DNA of 64,000 nucleotides, from contig CAYYXR010000011.1 of assembly GCA_964475755.1 (NCBI GenBank), positions 1 through 64,000 of the forward strand, written 5' to 3'. A program made the position numbers and the translations under genes. This DNA is from UBA11612 sp964475755. Lineage in GTDB: Bacteria; Pseudomonadota; Alphaproteobacteria; Rhodospirillales; Rhodospirillaceae. Positions within the stretch are counted from its first letter, which is position 1. Each line of letters opens with the position of its first letter. Positions 45,131 through 53,463 of the stretch are shown piece by piece. The notes under the pieces are model-generated. The model was not told the origin of the DNA, did no database searches, and saw only the letters and a list, made by a program, of their open reading frames with translations.

Positions 45131-47131
45131 ATGACCCACATGGCTGACCTTTTCCAACAAAGCTCCAAGACCGAAAACAAGGGCAAGCGCGGCGATTACA
45201 CGGCCCAGGACATTGAGGTCCTGGAGGGCCTCGAACCTGTCAGGCGGCGTCCCGGGATGTATATCGGCGGCAACGACGAAGCCGCAATGCATCACCTTGT
45301 TGCCGAGGCCCTCGACAATGCAATGGATGAAGCGGTCGCGGGCCACGCCAGCACCATCGAAGTGTCTCTTGGAAAAGGTAACGAGGTTGTTGTGCGGGAC
45401 AATGGCCGTGGCATTCCCATTGACCCTCATCCCAAATTTCCAAAACGCTCGGCGCTAGAAGTGATCATGACCACCCTCCACTCCGGTGGCAAATTTTCCG
45501 GCAAGGTTTATCAGACATCAGGCGGTTTGCATGGCGTCGGCATCAGCGTCGTAAACGCCCTGTCTAGTTCGCTGGTCGTTGAAGTTGCGCGCGACAAAAA
45601 GCTTTGGACGCAAAAGTTCAGCCGAGGAAAAGTAAAAAGTAAACTTGCCAAAGGCGCCAACGTAAACCGTCGCGGCACAACCATAATTTTCACACCGGAT
45701 ACTCAAATATTCGGCGATAAATCCAACTTCAAGCCTGCGCAAATTTACCGGATGGTGCGCTCGAAGGCATACCTGTTTGAGGGAGTTAAAGTTCGCTGGT
45801 CTTGCGACAAGTCGCTTCTTAAGGGCGACGACAAAACGCCCGCCGAAGAGGAACTGCATTTTGAAAACGGACTCACGGATTACCTGACCCACGTTCTCAA
45901 TGGACGCGAGCGTCTGGTGGAACCCTTTTTCGCCGGCGTGGCCGATCTCGCGGAAAACATGGGACGCGTTGAATGGGCTATTTGTTGGCCTGACGACGAA
46001 AATGGTTTCCTGAATTCCTACTGCAACACCGTGCCGACACCGGAGGGTGGCACCCACGAACAAGGGCTGCGAACAGCCCTCCTTAGAGGCCTCAAGGGTT
46101 ACGGCGAGCTCACAAACACAAAAGGGGCCGGGTCCATCACCAGTGAAGACGTCTGGGGTGGTGCCTGCATCATGCTTTCGGTTTTTATCAAGGATCCGCA
46201 ATTCCAAGGCCAAACTAAGGAAAAGCTGGTCACGGTTCAGGCCGCCCGGCTGGTCGAAATCGCAATCAAGGATCATTTCGACCACTGGCTATCCGGCGAC
46301 ATTGCATCGGCCAAGGTATTGCTGGAAACCGCGGTTGCGCGGGCCAACGAGCGCGCCCGCAAAAAACAGGACCAGGACCTCAGCCGCAAATCGGCAACAA
46401 AGAAGCTGCGCCTGCCAGGCAAACTCGCGGACTGCTCACAAGCCTCACCAGTAGGAACGGAGCTTTTTATCGTGGAGGGCGACAGCGCGGGCGGCTCGGC
46501 CAAACAAGCCCGGCGGCGTGAAACACAGGCGGTTTTGCCCTTGCGCGGCAAGATCCTCAATGTCGCCTCAGCGACAGACGACAAACTGCGCGCAAATCAG
46601 GAACTCCAGGACCTGATTGAGGCCCTCGGCTGCGGCATCCGCGACCGTTACAACGAAAGCAAGTTGCGCTACGAAAAGATCATCATCATGACCGACGCAG
46701 ATGTGGATGGCGCCCACATCGCGAGCCTCCTCATGACCTTTTTCTATCGGGAAATGCCTCAGTTAATAGAAAACGGGCATTTGTATTTGGCGCAGCCGCC
46801 CCTCTACCGCCTCACGCAACGCGGCAAGTCTGTTTACGCAATGGACGACGCGGATAAAGACAAGCTGACGAAATCCGCATTCGACGGCCGCGGAAAAATC
46901 GATGTCAGCCGCTTTAAAGGCTTGGGCGAAATGCCCCCTGCGCAGCTCAAGGAAACAACAATGGATCCGGCGCGCCGCACTCTTCTAAAGGTCTCGGTCG
47001 CCGATGCTTCTTCAAAAAGCCAACAACGCGCCACGGCAAAGCTTGTAGAGCAACTGATGGGCCGCAAACCCGAAGAGCGATTCAAATTTATTCAGGAACG
47101 CGCCAAGTTCGCCGGCGAACTGGATATATAG
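45131..47131 (+). CDS. parE: DNA topoisomerase IV subunit B
   Basis: The ATPase subunit of topo IV, which decatenates chromosomes. The GHKL ATPase motifs are EALDNAMDEA and DNGRGIPID, with QTSGGLHGVG. The TOPRIM domain has EGDSAGGSAKQ, PLRGKILNV and TDADVDGAHI. The Q-R-R-R-E-T and absence of the GyrB-specific insert place it as ParE rather than GyrB. About 666 aa. The chosen ATG 45131 follows a GAGAAA site; ATG 45140 is possible. A TTG at 45107 would add eight unconserved residues. Confidence 0.95.
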   Translation: MTHMADLFQQSSKTENKGKRGDYTAQDIEVLEGLEPVRRRPGMYIGGNDEAAMHHLVAEALDNAMDEAVAGHASTIEVSLGKGNEVVVRDNGRGIPIDPHPKFPKRSALEVIMTTLHSGGKFSGKVYQTSGGLHGVGISVVNALSSSLVVEVARDKKLWTQKFSRGKVKSKLAKGANVNRRGTTIIFTPDTQIFGDKSNFKPAQIYRMVRSKAYLFEGVKVRWSCDKSLLKGDDKTPAEEELHFENGLTDYLTHVLNGRERLVEPFFAGVADLAENMGRVEWAICWPDDENGFLNSYCNTVPTPEGGTHEQGLRTALLRGLKGYGELTNTKGAGSITSEDVWGGACIMLSVFIKDPQFQGQTKEKLVTVQAARLVEIAIKDHFDHWLSGDIASAKVLLETAVARANERARKKQDQDLSRKSATKKLRLPGKLADCSQASPVGTELFIVEGDSAGGSAKQARRRETQAVLPLRGKILNVASATDDKLRANQELQDLIEALGCGIRDRYNESKLRYEKIIIMTDADVDGAHIASLLMTFFYREMPQLIENGHLYLAQPPLYRLTQRGKSVYAMDDADKDKLTKSAFDGRGKIDVSRFKGLGEMPPAQLKETTMDPARRTLLKVSVADASSKSQQRATAKLVEQLMGRKPEERFKFIQERAKFAGELDI

Positions 47132-47148
47132 TTGAACGTCGCCGAGTA

Positions 47149-47787
47149 TTATCCGATTGTCATCTTCGGCGTGTGCACGACATCCGTGGAATCGAGAAAT
47201 ACCTTCGGTCTGTATTTCAGATAGACGTGCTCCACGTCCGTCAAATCTCTACGCACCAGCATGCGATAGGCTTCTTCAATCCCGCTTTCGCCACGCATCA
47301 ACCGCGACCATGATTCACGCATCCTTGGAAGATATTCGGGCCGGGACATGGCATAGGCGGACACAATCCAAGTCGTAAGTCCTTTTGCAACGCCGTGACT
47401 AAAGATTGAATTGAAGTCGATCATATCCCAGCGCAAAGACTGCAAACTGTCAGCGTACGTTTCCAACATTGCTTGCGACGCCTCGTCGAGCTCCCTCTCA
47501 CCAGAGAATATTTCTTCCGGAAAGGGCTCGGCGACTTGCTTCGTCGTATCGAGGCTTTTCTTGGCAAGGAGCGCCGCCGCCATAATAGCTGATAGCTCCC
47601 CCGGGAAGCAGGAGCTAACATTCGAAACATAAGCTTCGATTTGTTTTTCGGGCGAAACCGGCTTTTGATACCGCTTCTTCAAAATACTCAGCAGCGAACG
47701 AACGCCGCTACCAGGTCGAAAGAATTGCTGGTTGGCGGCGGCCGTACGCTTGTGAAAAGTAGACTGCGGATGAACCCGAGGTTTCAT
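47149..47787 (-). CDS. conserved-looking protein of unknown function at the end of the valine operon
   Basis: A 212-residue soluble protein that I do not recognise. The first 45 residues are basic and polar. The middle is mostly helical, with two acidic stretches (PFPEEIFSGERELDEASQA). The segment GVAKGLTTWIVSAYAMSRPEYLP is hydrophobic but too broken for a membrane helix. It begins five bases after the mmsB stop, so it is co-transcribed with the valine-catabolic genes. That position is the only hint of a role. Confidence 0.65.
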   Translation of the reverse strand: MKPRVHPQSTFHKRTAAANQQFFRPGSGVRSLLSILKKRYQKPVSPEKQIEAYVSNVSSCFPGELSAIMAAALLAKKSLDTTKQVAEPFPEEIFSGERELDEASQAMLETYADSLQSLRWDMIDFNSIFSHGVAKGLTTWIVSAYAMSRPEYLPRMRESWSRLMRGESGIEEAYRMLVRRDLTDVEHVYLKYRPKVFLDSTDVVHTPKMTIG

Positions 47788-47792
47788 GACGC

Positions 47793-48668
47793 CTACAGCG
47801 TACGGATGACGCCCGAGAAATCCACCCCGCCGTTTCCATCCGCGACGAATTTTTCGTAGAATTCTGTCGCTGCCTTGCCCATGGGCGTTTGGGACTTGGC
47901 GGTTGCGGCCGCTTCCTGGCTAAGGCGCAAATCCTTGAGCATCATGGCGGCGGCAAATCCCGGCTTGTAATCCCGGTTAGACGGCGCGGTTTCGACGATC
48001 CCGGGCGCGGGGCAATAGGAGGTCATGGACCAGCATTGTCCGGATGCCTTGGAGCTGATGTCGAACAAGATTTTTGGATCCAGACCCAGCTTTTCACCCA
48101 GAGCGAACGCCTCGCAGGTTCCGATCATGGAAATGCCGAGCAACATGTTGTTGCACACCTTCGCTACCTGGCCATTCCCGGCCGGTCCGGCGTGGACAAT
48201 GTTTTTACCCATCACGTCCAGGTACGGCTTCGCGGCGGCGAACGCCTCCTTGCTCCCGCCCACCATAAACGTCAGCGTGCCGGCTTCAGAGGCCGCCACA
48301 CCGCCCGATACGGGGGCATCAACCATATAAATGCTCTTACCTTCGGCGGCCGCGATAACTTCACGCGCGGACGGCACGTCGATGGTCGAGCAATCCATCA
48401 GGACCGCGCCTTTGGACACCGCATCGATTACGCCGCCGTCAACGTAAACCTCTTTCACGTGTTTTCCGGCAGGCAGCATTGTGATGACCGCGTCCGCGCC
48501 CTTTGCCGCTTCCGCCGGGCTGGCTGCCGCCACGCCGCCGGCATCCGTCGCCGCCTTGACGGCATCCGGCGAAAGGTCGAACACGCGCACGGTATGACCG
48601 GCCTTGATCTGATTTTTGGCCATGGGCCCGCCCATGTTGCCGAGCCCGATAAATGCAATAGTCGCCAC
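47793..48668 (-). CDS. mmsB: 3-hydroxyisobutyrate dehydrogenase
   Basis: It oxidises 3-hydroxyisobutyrate to methylmalonate semialdehyde with NAD+ in valine breakdown. The Rossmann loop is IGLGNMGGPMAKN. The substrate motif is DAPVSGGVAASEAGTLTFMVGG, and the catalytic lysine is in GNGQVAKVCNNMLLG. The length of 291 aa is normal. It starts with GTG, with GGAGG seven bases upstream inside the end of the preceding gene. Distinguished from other beta-hydroxyacid dehydrogenases by the CWSMTSYCPAPG segment and the context. Confidence 0.94.
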   Translation of the reverse strand: MATIAFIGLGNMGGPMAKNQIKAGHTVRVFDLSPDAVKAATDAGGVAAASPAEAAKGADAVITMLPAGKHVKEVYVDGGVIDAVSKGAVLMDCSTIDVPSAREVIAAAEGKSIYMVDAPVSGGVAASEAGTLTFMVGGSKEAFAAAKPYLDVMGKNIVHAGPAGNGQVAKVCNNMLLGISMIGTCEAFALGEKLGLDPKILFDISSKASGQCWSMTSYCPAPGIVETAPSNRDYKPGFAAAMMLKDLRLSQEAAATAKSQTPMGKAATEFYEKFVADGNGGVDFSGVIRTL

Positions 48669-48669
48669 G

Positions 48670-49755
48670 TTATGCCTCCCCGATTATGTCGGTTAACTCT
48701 AGTTCATCCCCCGGCAGGGGTTCGAAATACGCCTGTACTCTCGCCTCATCGATCTCTTCGAGGCTCGCAGGTTTCCATTGCGGCTTCATGTCTTTGTCGA
48801 CCAGCAAAGCCCGCACGCCTTCATAAAAATCATGGTCCGCCGCAAACCGGTTTGCAAGACGCCACTCCATGCGCATGCAGTCGGCGAAATCCAGGTTCGC
48901 CCCCTCCCTTATTTGACGGAAGGTTACCTTCATCGACAATGGCGACTTCTGCCGCATGGTCTTGGCCTGATCCTGAGCCCACTCACTGCTTTCGGCTTCC
49001 AAAGACGCGAGAATTTCATCCACCGAATCTTTGCTGAAATGTGTCTCGATATTGCCTCGCTCAGCTGCGATCGAACCGCCCTCGACGGGTTTGGAAAACG
49101 CCGCGACGATATCCTTGATTTTGGCTAGGTCGCTGGTGGCCTCTGCCGCGAGTTTTGCGACTAAAGATTCGATGCTCTCACTCGGCACGAGGACATCCGC
49201 TGCACCCCAGGCAACACAGTCGACACCTTTCAGGCGCCGTCCGGTCAACGCGAGATACATCCCAATCGAACCTTCAAGCCGCGGCAGGAAATAAGATCCG
49301 CCGACGTCGGGAAACAGGCCTATGCCGGTTTCCGGCATCGCAAACATTGTGCGCTCCGTCGCCACAACATAAGAGCCGTGCTCCGACAAACCAACGCCGC
49401 CACCCATGGAAATCCCATCAACCAACGCGACATACGGTTTAGGGAAATGCTTGATGAGTGTGTTGCAGCGATATTCCGTGCGCCAGAAATCGCGCGGATA
49501 CGGCTTGCCGGCTCGGCCATCTTCGTAAAGGCGGACAATATCGCCCCCGGCACAAAATGCCTTTTCACCCGCACCCCGGACAACCACCGCTTTTATATTT
49601 TCGTCTTTGGCCCATTCCTGAAGCTTCGGGAGCAGATGCTCGCACATCACCAAGGTCAAGGAATTGAGCGCTTTGGGGCGATTGAGCAGAATGTGGCCAA
49701 TACTACCTTTAACTTCGAACTCAATCTCATCGGTTGGAGTCAGAGTATCCGACAT
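48670..49755 (-). CDS. 3-hydroxyisobutyryl-CoA hydrolase (crotonase fold)
   Basis: A 361-residue crotonase-family thioesterase releasing 3-hydroxyisobutyrate from its CoA ester. GISMGGGVGLSEHGSYVVATE and FAMPETGIGLFPDVGGSYFLPRL are the HIBCH signature, including the catalytic Glu/Asp region. Plain enoyl-CoA hydratases are about 100 residues shorter. The start ATG overlaps the stop of the dehydrogenase gene by one base (TAATG). It feeds the next gene product, MmsB. Confidence 0.93.
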   Translation of the reverse strand: MSDTLTPTDEIEFEVKGSIGHILLNRPKALNSLTLVMCEHLLPKLQEWAKDENIKAVVVRGAGEKAFCAGGDIVRLYEDGRAGKPYPRDFWRTEYRCNTLIKHFPKPYVALVDGISMGGGVGLSEHGSYVVATERTMFAMPETGIGLFPDVGGSYFLPRLEGSIGMYLALTGRRLKGVDCVAWGAADVLVPSESIESLVAKLAAEATSDLAKIKDIVAAFSKPVEGGSIAAERGNIETHFSKDSVDEILASLEAESSEWAQDQAKTMRQKSPLSMKVTFRQIREGANLDFADCMRMEWRLANRFAADHDFYEGVRALLVDKDMKPQWKPASLEEIDEARVQAYFEPLPGDELELTDIIGEA

Positions 49756-50903
49756 TAACGACCTGCTCCTTGCAAAAGGTATCGAGATATAATGACGCGC
49801 ATGATTTCGTTGGTGCCTTCCAGAATTTGGTGCACGCGCGCATCACGCATGAAACGCTCAATGGGATAATCTTTTAAATAGCCGTATCCGCCGTGGAGTT
49901 GAAGCGCCGCATTGCAAACGTCAAACCCGACGTCCGTGGCAAAGCGTTTGGCCATGGCACAGAATTTGGTCGCAGTGCTGTCCTTCTCGTCGAGAAGAAA
50001 CGCCGCGTTCAATACCATGAGACGCGCTGCCTCAAGGTCCGTAGCCATATCAGCCAACTTAAACTGAATGGTTTGGAAAGCGCTGAGCGGTTTACCGAAT
50101 TGATTGCGCCCCTGAACGTAATCCGTTGCCGCTTCAAGACATGCGCGCGCCGCGCCAACCGAACAAATCGCGATATTGATGCGCCCGCCGTCCAAGCCGG
50201 ACATCGCGATCTTGAAACCGTCGCCTTCATTGCCGACCACGTTACTCACTGGCACGCGGCAATCTTCAAAAATCACCATGGACGTGGGCTGGCTGTTCCA
50301 ACCCATCTTCTTCTCCTGTGCGCCGAAACTGAGGCCCTTGGAATCCTTGTCGACAACAAGGCAAGTGATCCCCTTAGGCCCATCTTCGCCGGTCCGAACC
50401 ATGCACACATACACGTCAGATTTTCCACCGCCGGAAATAAAGGCTTTCGTGCCGTTGAGAACGTATTCATCACCGTCTCGCTCGGCCTTGGTTCTAAGTG
50501 CGGCAGCGTCGGAGCCCGACGATGGCTCGGTTAGGCAATAGCTCGCGAAGTACTCCATCGAGCACAGTTTGGGCACGTATTTCTTTTTCAACTCATCGGA
50601 GCCAAATCGATCGATCATGGATGTCGCCATGTTGTGGATCGAAATGTAGGCCGCCGTCGAGGTGCATCCAGCTGCCAGTTCTTCCAGGATGATGGCGCTA
50701 TCCGCCCGGCCAAGCCCACTTCCACCGAAATCCGGGTCGACATAAAGACCACCGAATCCCAGTTCTGCTGCAATGCGCAATTCATCGACCGGAAAAATCT
50801 TCTCCTCATCCCACTTGGCGGCATTGGGGGTCATATGGTCGCGCGCAAATTTCCTGGCGGTGTCCTGGAAGGCGAGTTGGTCCTCTGTGAGCTTAAAATC
50901 CAT
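49755..50903 (-). CDS. isobutyryl-CoA dehydrogenase (ACAD8-like acyl-CoA dehydrogenase)
   Basis: An FAD enzyme of 382 aa turning isobutyryl-CoA into methacrylyl-CoA. The acyl-CoA dehydrogenase motifs are YCLTEPSSGSDAAAL and the catalytic glutamate in QILEGTNEIMRV. The assignment to the isobutyryl branch rests on the following two valine-specific genes as well as on family resemblance; short-branched-chain dehydrogenases are close relatives. An AGGAG ribosome site lies ten bases upstream. It is first in a four-gene unit and divergent from an aldehyde dehydrogenase. Confidence 0.9.
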   Translation of the reverse strand: MDFKLTEDQLAFQDTARKFARDHMTPNAAKWDEEKIFPVDELRIAAELGFGGLYVDPDFGGSGLGRADSAIILEELAAGCTSTAAYISIHNMATSMIDRFGSDELKKKYVPKLCSMEYFASYCLTEPSSGSDAAALRTKAERDGDEYVLNGTKAFISGGGKSDVYVCMVRTGEDGPKGITCLVVDKDSKGLSFGAQEKKMGWNSQPTSMVIFEDCRVPVSNVVGNEGDGFKIAMSGLDGGRINIAICSVGAARACLEAATDYVQGRNQFGKPLSAFQTIQFKLADMATDLEAARLMVLNAAFLLDEKDSTATKFCAMAKRFATDVGFDVCNAALQLHGGYGYLKDYPIERFMRDARVHQILEGTNEIMRVIISRYLLQGAGR

Positions 50904-51025
50904 ACGTGACGTCTCCTGGGCCGCAAAAGTGCCGAAATATCAAGGGCTGCCTTATATATGATTTTCCGGTTTATAGAGAAAAGTTGCTCTATGTCCCGGA
51001 TTTTATTGGCGAAGGCTTTTTGGAA

Positions 51026-51054
51026 TTGACATCCCTGATCCGCTCTTGTTTAGA
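51026..51054 (+). promoter_or_regulatory. candidate promoter of the acylating aldehyde dehydrogenase gene
   Basis: A perfect -35 TTGACA (51026-51031) is followed after 17 bases by TTTAGA (51049-51054), a weak -10. It lies 60 bases before the ATG, which has an AGGAG site seven bases upstream. Confidence 0.5.
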
Positions 51055-51114
51055 CAGGTTTTAGCACTATAAATTTGGTATTGACCATCCCACGATCATT
51101 ACAGGAGAGCCGCT

Positions 51115-52548
51115 ATGCCGCCGCTCGAAACAGCCGCGCAAGACGCCGACACACTGACCCCTGAACTTGAAATCAAAGGGTTAATTGAGCGCTCCCGGGC
51201 GGCTCAAGCCCAGATTGAAAATTACTCCCAGGAACAGGTCAATGAGCTGATTCGGGCCCTTGTATGGGCAGTTGCCAGACCTGGCATGGCGGAGAAAATA
51301 GCCCAGTTCACCGTAGATGAGACGCGGCTGGGCAACTACGAAGGCAAGTTCCTGAAGATCTCGAGGAAGACCCGCGCGACGTTGATGGACATCATCGATG
51401 ACAAATCGGTCGGGGTCATCGAGGAAGATAAAGAACGCAACATTGTAAAGATTGCGAAACCAATGGGCGTGATTGGTGCGCTTTCACCGTCCACCAATCC
51501 AGAGGCGACCCCGGTTATCAAGGCCATATCGGCCATTAAAGGCCGCAACTCCATCATTGTCGCTCCGCACCCACGTGCGAAGTTGACCAACAAGATGATC
51601 TGCGACCTGATGCGCGAAACCTTGAAAGCCTACGGCGCACCGGAAGACCTGATTATTCCCATCGAGGTGCCCTCCCTGGAGAAGACCAACGAGTTGATGC
51701 GCCAGTGCGACCGGGTATTGGCCACCGGCGGCGGTCCGATGGTGAAAGCCGCTTACTCAAGCGGAACACCCGCTCTAGGTGTCGGCGTCGGCAACGCTGT
51801 TATCACCGTCGATGACACAGCCAACCTCGACGACGCAGCGGAAAAAATCCGTATCTCCAAAACGCTTGACCTGGCCGCGTCCTGTTCTGCCGACAACTCT
51901 GTTGTATTGCTCGAGCCCATTTACGACCAGATGCTGGAAAAGCTTCAGGCCAAGGGCGGCTATGTCGTCAACGTCGAAGAAAAACGAAAACTCCAGAACA
52001 CCATCTGGGAAGACGGCCATCTGAACGCCAATATAGTGGCACAACCGGCCGAGAAGATCGCCGGAATGGCCGGCATCGACCTGCCCGAAGGCAAAACATT
52101 TTTTATTGTCCCGGAAACAGGCTGGGGACCGGATCATCCGTTCTCGGGAGAAAAGCTCTCAGTTGTTATGGCGCTATACAAAGCCAAAGACATTGATGGT
52201 GCAATCACGCTGACCAATAACATTCAAGCGTACCAAGGCCAGGGGCATTCCTGCGGTATCTATTCCACCAGCGACGACAACATCATGAAGTTGGCCAACG
52301 CCACCAAGACCTCACGCGTGATGGTGAATCAGCCGCAGGCACCGTCCAATAGCGGCAATCTATGGAACGGCATGCGCCAGACATTCTCCCTGGGCTGCGG
52401 TTCATGGGGCGGCAATGGCACCAACAACAACATCACCTGGCGTGATCTCATCAACGAGACTTGGGTTTCCAAGCCACTGGCTAAAACCAAGGAACTCCCG
52501 CCGGACGAAGTGCTGTTCGGCAAGGACGTCATGGAGAAAGTAAAGTAA
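51115..52548 (+). CDS. CoA-acylating aldehyde dehydrogenase (SauS/EutE/SucD-like)
   Basis: A 477-residue aldehyde dehydrogenase of the acylating branch. The catalytic cysteine is C257 in AASCSADNS. The N-terminal NAD part contains GVIGALSPSTNPEATPVIKA, the signature of the CoA-dependent group (acetaldehyde, sulfoacetaldehyde or succinate semialdehyde dehydrogenases). NSGNLWNGMRQTFSLGCGSWGGNGTNNNI near the end is also typical. The aldehyde cannot be named with certainty. It is divergent from the valine operon, which lacks the usual mmsA beside mmsB, but MmsA belongs to a different ALDH subfamily. A hairpin terminator follows. Confidence 0.85.
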   Translation: MPPLETAAQDADTLTPELEIKGLIERSRAAQAQIENYSQEQVNELIRALVWAVARPGMAEKIAQFTVDETRLGNYEGKFLKISRKTRATLMDIIDDKSVGVIEEDKERNIVKIAKPMGVIGALSPSTNPEATPVIKAISAIKGRNSIIVAPHPRAKLTNKMICDLMRETLKAYGAPEDLIIPIEVPSLEKTNELMRQCDRVLATGGGPMVKAAYSSGTPALGVGVGNAVITVDDTANLDDAAEKIRISKTLDLAASCSADNSVVLLEPIYDQMLEKLQAKGGYVVNVEEKRKLQNTIWEDGHLNANIVAQPAEKIAGMAGIDLPEGKTFFIVPETGWGPDHPFSGEKLSVVMALYKAKDIDGAITLTNNIQAYQGQGHSCGIYSTSDDNIMKLANATKTSRVMVNQPQAPSNSGNLWNGMRQTFSLGCGSWGGNGTNNNITWRDLINETWVSKPLAKTKELPPDEVLFGKDVMEKVK

Positions 52549-52580
52549 GAACTCCGGAAAACGGGTCTTATAGATACAAG

Positions 52581-52610
52581 CGGCGGGGCTCTAGCGAGCT
52601 CCGCCGTTTT
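52581..52610 (+). terminator. intrinsic terminator after the aldehyde dehydrogenase gene
   Basis: An 11-bp GC-rich stem (52581-52591 with 52596-52606, one G-T pair), loop TAGC, then TTTT (52607-52610). It begins 33 bases after the stop codon. Confidence 0.88.
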
Positions 52611-52726
52611 GTATTGGAGGAAAAGAAAAAATGGTGGGCCGATAAGGACAAAGATGGGCACTGGATCTTGTTTGTCTCCCCAACCTAGCCATTGGCTAAG
52701 TGTTCATTTCCAATGGAGACGCTAGC

Positions 52727-53320
52727 CTATTGGTATACTGCCTTGAATACTGCAGGTGTGCCGGACGGGCGGCCAGTCGAAAACTCCTCAAAGGCTTTAA
52801 GACCGACCAAGTCGGAGGCATTAATCAGACCACCGATATAAATCGACGACGAGGCTCGGGACAAGGCGAGAACCGGCACACCACCGCCGGCGCAATAGGT
52901 CCCTGTTGAAACCGCTCTATCTGCCACAATTGGGATGAACGGAAACGTCTCTCTCTGCTGGTTAGCGAGCATGGCTGGGCTGCAGGACAGATCAATGGGC
53001 TGGTCGGCTTCCCCTAAGATATCCACCTGCCCGACTTGCGGTGCCGATGCACCGGCGTTGAGTCCAGTGCCAGTGGTGACAACCGATCCGTCGGGGCGAA
53101 TTTCCAGTGCGCCGCTGGGTGACTGGTCAACGAGCACAGCGCCGAACTGGAGATTCCGGACGGTGGTCACCGCAAGCTTTACTCGAAGTTTAGCACTCAC
53201 ATTCAGAGTGTCGGATGCAGCGAAGATGGCACCAGTGGGCAATATCACCCCCAGCGCAGTTGTGAACGCAATCGCTCGCCGGAATTCTTCCGAAAAGACT
53301 TTGCTCATGACTCTCAACAT
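52727..53320 (-). CDS. DUF4402-like pilin-type subunit (third of the locus)
   Basis: An exported 197-residue beta-rich protein. A signal peptide (about 15-35, ending IFAAS) precedes a core with LRVKLAVTTVRNLQFGAVLVD, the FG-containing strand seen in all three subunits of this locus. Then come a GQVDILGEADQPIDLSCS strand with Cys and a late GTYCAGGG with the second Cys, suggesting one disulfide. It ends in AVYQ like the first subunit, EAVYQ, a pattern compatible with a terminal beta strand used in donor-strand assembly (inference). It is separated by 143 bases from the usher gene and may have its own promoter. Confidence 0.75.
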   Translation of the reverse strand: MLRVMSKVFSEEFRRAIAFTTALGVILPTGAIFAASDTLNVSAKLRVKLAVTTVRNLQFGAVLVDQSPSGALEIRPDGSVVTTGTGLNAGASAPQVGQVDILGEADQPIDLSCSPAMLANQQRETFPFIPIVADRAVSTGTYCAGGGVPVLALSRASSSIYIGGLINASDLVGLKAFEEFSTGRPSGTPAVFKAVYQ

Positions 53321-53372
53321 GATCGTCAGGCTCCATGCGCGGCCGAGTTCGGTCCTGCATCCACCTAGGACG

Positions 53373-53378
53373 ATTATA
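53373..53378 (-). promoter_or_regulatory. possible -10 box of the third pilin gene
   Basis: A perfect TATAAT on the minus strand, about 53 bases before the gene's ATG. No good -35 box was found at normal spacing. If used, it would let the third subunit be made independently of the usher operon. Confidence 0.35.
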
Positions 53379-53463
53379 ATAGCGAGTCGATATATTTTGA
53401 GAAGAAGTTAAATAACGGGGAATCGTGTGGAGGACAGGCGGTTCAACACCGTAATAGCCTACG

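Noticed and set aside
45518..46285. 255-codon open frame antisense to parE
   Set aside because: It is entirely inside conserved topoisomerase domains on the opposite strand.
47889..49037. 382-codon open frame antisense to mmsB and the CoA hydrolase
   Set aside because: Composition (Arg, Gly, His rich) is that of a mirror frame of GC-rich genes, and the genes on the other strand are certain.
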